A DNA stretch of 64,000 nucleotides from Xestospongia bergquistia. Its lineage: Eukaryota; Porifera; Demospongiae; Haplosclerida; Petrosiidae. The stretch's first letter is position 1. Each line of letters starts with the position of its first letter. Location of the stretch: positions 932,501 through 996,500 of the forward strand of contig OZ014411.1 in assembly GCA_963965975.1 (NCBI GenBank), given 5' to 3'. The notes under the pieces were generated by a model. That model was not told the DNA's origin. It was given only the letters and a program-made list of their open reading frames with translations, and ran no database searches. Of this stretch, positions 62,801 through 64,000 are shown piece by piece. The position numbers and the translations under genes were made by a program.

Positions 62801-64000
62801 ATTAACAATTAGTAAAATAATTGGTGTAGATGGTACAAACCACACCAATTATTTTACTAATTGTTAATGATTCCAATACAAGTTCCAATTTCATTTTATA
62901 ATTAAACAACAATGATCTCTATTACTAACAACTGTAGTATTGTAGTCTGTTCATATCTAGTTAACAAATAACTTGACTTTGTCATTACCAATTATATCTG
63001 CGTACTTTCTGTAATGACAACACTTGTATATTTAAGTATTTTAAAATAGACAATTTCAATGTATTTATAATTGAGATATATACATGTAGTTACACTATAT
63101 TATGTCAGGCTTATATGCATGTAGACAATGCATGGTAACTACAAAGTTGTTGTGGTTAAGCCAATTTCGTAAAATTTATATGACAACCTTTTGTGTATTA
63201 CTATATGTCATATGAAATCTAAGCAATCCACCTGGTTTATGATAATGGTCAAGTTAATAATTAGATGTAATTGTATATTACACATAATTTTATTGAGACT
63301 ATAGTGACCTAGATGTATTAGATATGCTCTATTTACTAAATAACATAAATAAATGTGGATTGTTTTAGTCTGGTATGGGTAAAACTAACATTCATATTAA
63401 GAAGAACAACTATGATATTTCTCCATTGATTATATATAGACTCATAAGTTCACTTCTATTAACACTGTAGTACAGACAAACAAATCACTGTCTATATAAT
63501 GAGATTGGATTCAATTCCATAGTCTCTCTAACAACTACTTTATTCTTAGAAACCTTTCTTTGTCTCAATATTTTTTGAATTTGAAACCTATCAATAAATC
63601 TTTACATTTAACATGTGTGTATATAACTAAATATTCAGATGCAATGAAGGGGCGGAGTTCATAAACAGCAGGTACAATAAACTTGTCAGTTGAATTATCT
63701 GTCATATAAGTTTATTCTAATGTATTATTCAAATGTAGCTATTTACCACTAGAAGACTTCATAACGTAAAGGTGTATTCAAAAATTAAGATATGAGTAGC
63801 TGATAAACATTACTATTGAGCAATATATATATATATATTCACAGCAGGCAAGGGTCTCTAATTTTAGAATAAATTTACATTATTTCATCTCTAAATATCC
63901 ACTGTTAAAATTAATATATAGAAATCAAATGTGCTGAATAATTTGAGATTTTGCAGTAAATTATAGGTACATTAACATAGTGTATACCTCATTAGCTATG
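34190..64000 (-). CDS. Giant ankyrin - ROC-COR - death-domain protein (5' end beyond window)
   Basis: One minus-strand gene assembled from 26 complete ankyrin exons plus a partial one at the edge, a 2,061-nt ROC-COR exon, and eight C-terminal exons; every junction is GT-AG and in frame. At least 1,880 residues lie in the window. Order: many ankyrin repeats, a Roc GTPase with P-loop GNTTSGKSS and switch DLAGHREY, COR, death-like domain 1, linker, death-like domain 2, stop TGA at 34190. The same back half (ankyrin-ROC-COR-death) occurs in death-associated protein kinase DAPK1, which also has an N-terminal kinase and far fewer repeats. Whether a kinase exists here lies outside the window. Likely a cytosolic signalling scaffold of cell-death or immune type (inference). 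No internal stop seen, so the gene appears alive despite intronic transposons. Confidence 0.85.
35362..36099 (-). CDS. C-terminal exons: linker module 1 and death-like domain 1
   Basis: Exons 36015-36099 (DLAYLADPPLTDDEIKRA...), 35798-35857 (EKSNDTTNSSYLN...IENVL) and 35362-35699. The last encodes a death-like domain with LALLMPIKDKWYLIGVSL, LESLKISNNS, IVINKWLEEK and KWKKLLKEVE. It ends ECNPL before gtaagt, in the same way as the preceding ROC-COR exon ends GRNPL. This recurring exon end supports duplication of the linker-death-domain unit. Confidence 0.8.
36204..38264 (-). CDS. ROC-COR GTPase exon
   Basis: A single 2,061-nt exon, 687 codons, phase 0 at both ends. It opens with the last ankyrin repeat (SGNTPLHDACSNGSVDAIKF), then a linker. 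A Roc Ras-like GTPase domain follows: P-loop GNTTSGKSS, G3 DLAGHREYYSSH, G4-position IVIGSRLDEL. A COR region with winged-helix-like sequence follows (VYRDMASNTGIVPLSAL, LVGFLKSLQFCHMIE), and a hydrophobic stretch FLHVLLLCLAYIYCL. The G4 motif is SRLDE rather than the usual (N/T)KxD. Roco proteins dimerise through COR and signal from the GTPase to flanking domains. Confidence 0.9.
38407..39931 (-). CDS. Two ankyrin exons next to the GTPase
   Basis: Exons 39833-39931 (DGKTALYVAAENNHTDIGLL, type E) and 38407-38505 (DDDTALHCAAYNNNVDLIRA). Both are 99 nt and phase 0. The intron between them (38,506-39,832) holds a MULE-like transposase relic. Confidence 0.9.
39022..39370 (+). mobile_element. MULE-type transposase remnant
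   Basis: On the plus strand, antisense to the host gene, 39,022-39,085 gives VPQTKEAYALDRIISI. One base out of frame it continues YFEATWVVGNYYI, then SIERTKICVKGWHNQLK and TAA at about 39,173. The spacing ATW...ERT...V.GWHNxLK is that of the C-terminal part of MULE-like (Mutator-superfamily) transposases. A further piece (SLSQLSAEAADT, YLEEYVSL) extends to about 39,365. Frameshifted and truncated, clearly dead. Confidence 0.55.
39932..41434. other. Long intron of the giant gene
   Basis: Intron between type D exon 41435-41533 and type E exon 39833-39931. The segment to about 40,860 is collinear with 62,177-63,640, the intron beside the other type E exon, so exon and intron were duplicated together. 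No gene seen on either strand. Confidence 0.6.
41435..45551 (-). CDS. Block of eight near-identical ankyrin exons (type D)
   Basis: Exons 45453-45551, 44582-44680, 43877-43975, 43695-43793, 43508-43606, 43324-43422, 42263-42361, 41435-41533. Each is exactly 99 nt, phase 0, coding for one repeat such as DGKTPLYVASKGDYNEIVEL then LLKANASTDIANN. Several differ at only a few bases. Introns are of two kinds: short ones of about 83-88 bp (43,423-43,876) and long ones of 0.6-1.0 kb that also resemble each other. Recent tandem amplification, possibly with gene conversion, explains this. Confidence 0.9.
42363..42440. repeat. (TA)n tract at a 3' splice site
   Basis: About 78 bp of TA repeat with one tg interruption. 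Its left end is the acceptor of exon 42263-42361 on the minus strand. Confidence 0.9.
43978..44020. repeat. (TA)n tract at a 3' splice site
   Basis: About 43 bp TA run adjoining the acceptor of exon 43877-43975 (minus strand). Confidence 0.9.
45552..48033. other. 2.5-kb intron of the giant gene
   Basis: It holds a coding-like plus-strand stretch at 45,950-46,204 (YLSNPQYVLHMLRYSVIKKR, LCTLLQSKKASLCSE), unrecognised and without a proven start. It may come from a transposon. The part 47,040-47,280 resembles 55,370-55,640, another intron of this gene. A (TA)n tract occupies 47,830-47,868. No exon of the host gene seen. Confidence 0.4.
47830..47868. repeat. (TA)n microsatellite
   Basis: Uninterrupted TA run within an intron. 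Confidence 0.9.
48034..50291 (-). CDS. Ankyrin exon block C-B-A-E-E
   Basis: 5' to 3' on the minus strand: type C 50193-50291 (DGMIPMFIACYKGHDEVVQV), type B 49820-49921 (102 nt, YGRIPLHGAYWENEDDIVKL), type A 49464-49556 (93 nt, DTLLLKSAKEGDLEGVREL), type E 48309-48407 and 48034-48132 (HGETALHLAIENNHTDIALL; DGKTAFFVAAENDHPDIALH). All phase 0. The C-B-A order repeats at 59,730-60,761. Confidence 0.9.
50292..51226. other. Intron sequence left of the LINE
   Basis: Intron of the giant gene. No coding stretch recognised, and part may be 3'UTR of the inserted LINE. Confidence 0.4.
51930..52380. repeat. About 137-bp direct duplication inside the LINE
   Basis: 51,930-52,066 and 52,244-52,380 are almost identical (gacagtcagaaa... 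to ...tgttgaaggtct) and both encode the RT motif CPISLLSLISKVF on the minus strand. The intervening 177 bp is LINE sequence. Confidence 0.9.
54413..54454 (-). other. 2A-like motif in LINE ORF1
   Basis: Minus strand SLLLCGDIEINPDP. Consensus 2A is D(V/I)ExNPGP. The glycine codon here is GAC (Asp) and the next codon is a stop, so the motif is inactive, but its ancestry is clear. Confidence 0.65.
54561..55814. other. Intron sequence right of the LINE
   Basis: Intron of the giant gene. 55,370-55,640 resembles 47,040-47,280. No exon or RNA gene seen. Confidence 0.4.
55815..57036 (-). CDS. Second block of type D ankyrin exons
   Basis: Four 99-nt phase-0 exons: 56938-57036, 56766-56864, 56523-56621, 55815-55913. 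Two (57036 and 55913 ends) begin KDKTPLY; the others DGKTPLY, as in the 41-45 kb block. Between 56,621 and 56,766 lies a truncated relic of a fifth copy (56,703-56,719). Confidence 0.9.
56703..56719 (-). pseudogene. 17-nt relic of an ankyrin exon
   Basis: attgtttgctatatcat with the preceding ttac donor is the 3' end of a type D exon; the rest is deleted and the sequence jumps into intron (gagagaaacat). It marks an unequal recombination or deletion event. Confidence 0.75.
57037..58335. other. 1.3-kb intron of the giant gene
   Basis: No coding or RNA feature recognised. Confidence 0.5.
58336..60761 (-). CDS. Ankyrin exon block C-B-A-C'-F
   Basis: 5' to 3' on the minus strand: C 60663-60761 (DGLTPLYIACYYGHDKVVQV), B 60067-60168 (102 nt, YGRTPLHAAYSRSKDDIVKL), A 59730-59822 (93 nt, DILLLNFSKKGDLEGVRGL), C' 59223-59318 (96 nt, YGDTPLDIARLFGHDNVVQL), F 58336-58434 (NGDTALHIACSRGDYNTVDL). 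All phase 0. The C-B-A part is paralogous, exon and intron, to 49,464-50,291. Confidence 0.9.
61165..62176 (-). CDS. Ankyrin exons of type E and D
   Basis: Exons 62078-62176 (YGKTALYLAAENNHTDILRL) and 61165-61263 (EDESPLYIASMKGYSEIVQV), each 99 nt and phase 0. The region 61,810-62,735 around the first is the source type of the dispersed copy at 9.2-10.15 kb. Confidence 0.9.
62177..63987. other. 1.8-kb intron of the giant gene
   Basis: Contains the perfect hairpin at 62,793-62,876 and sequences shared with 9.5-10.15 kb, 19,985-20,172 and 39,932-40,860. No exon seen. Confidence 0.6.
62793..62876. repeat. Perfect 35-bp stem, 14-nt loop inverted repeat
   Basis: Arms 62,793-62,827 and 62,842-62,876 are exact reverse complements (ttggaatcattaac... 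and its complement), separated by agatggtacaaacc. It could be a fold-back element or an RNA hairpin precursor in the intron. The paralogous introns at 9.5-10.15 kb and 40 kb lack it. Confidence 0.95.
63988..64000 (-). CDS. 3' end of a type A ankyrin exon at window edge
   Basis: The last bases read (minus strand) ...ATA GCT AAT GAG before gtatac, the same ending (IANE) as type A exon 49464-49556. The exon continues beyond the window. Confidence 0.75.

Noticed and set aside
1-64000. tRNA or rRNA genes
   Set aside because: I scanned for tRNA-like A/B boxes and conserved rRNA stretches by eye and saw none; a covariance-model search would be decisive.

Overview
This is AT-rich animal genomic DNA with very small introns (many 45-60 bp), GT-AG splicing and long runs of decayed gene copies. 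The gene families (TRAF-like, bubblegum acyl-CoA synthetase, ankyrin-Roco-death proteins, CR1/L2-like LINEs) and the compact exon style point to a marine invertebrate. A demosponge such as Amphimedon is my best guess, but that is inference, not proof.

Layout, left to right. 0.2-2.3 kb holds unrecognised, partly broken exon remnants (+). 3.9-6.3 kb is a spliced TRAF-like adaptor gene (+) with an aberrant RING core, followed by a dead TRAF/MATH copy at 6.9-7.1 kb. 9.2-10.15 kb is a dispersed, decayed copy of part of the ankyrin locus from the right of the window, followed by a MITE-like element at 10.15-10.45 kb. 11.4-19.0 kb is a complete 18-exon long-chain fatty-acid CoA ligase of the ACSBG (bubblegum) family. 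19.3-22.4 kb carries a small acidic gene (-), another ankyrin-locus fragment, and a probably damaged gene with a PD-(D/E)XK/Crinkler-like C-terminus whose 3' end is duplicated as an inverted repeat. 26.1-28.2 kb is a small intact ankyrin gene of 148 codons. 28.7-32.1 kb is a graveyard of dead fragments: an ankyrin gene, an ATP9/Neo1-type P4-ATPase, Integrator subunit 3 (INTS3) and a secreted parallel beta-helix protein.

34.2-64.0 kb, nearly half of the window, is one giant gene on the minus strand that runs off the right edge. It encodes at least 26 complete single-exon ankyrin repeats, then a ROC-COR GTPase, then two death-like domains. The ankyrin exons are almost all 99 nt and phase 0 on both sides. 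They fall into a few recurring types arranged as higher-order duplicated blocks. The C-terminal linker-death-domain unit is also duplicated. Introns of this gene carry a dead CR1/L2-like LINE with a 2A-like motif and PHD-like finger (51.2-54.5 kb), a MULE-type transposase remnant (39 kb), (TA)n tracts directly at 3' splice sites, and a perfect 35-bp stem hairpin at 62.8 kb.

Taken together, the window mixes one metabolic gene (fatty-acid activation) with candidate innate-immune or cell-death signalling genes (TRAF-like, ankyrin, ankyrin-Roco-death), and the latter are the ones that have been amplified and eroded.
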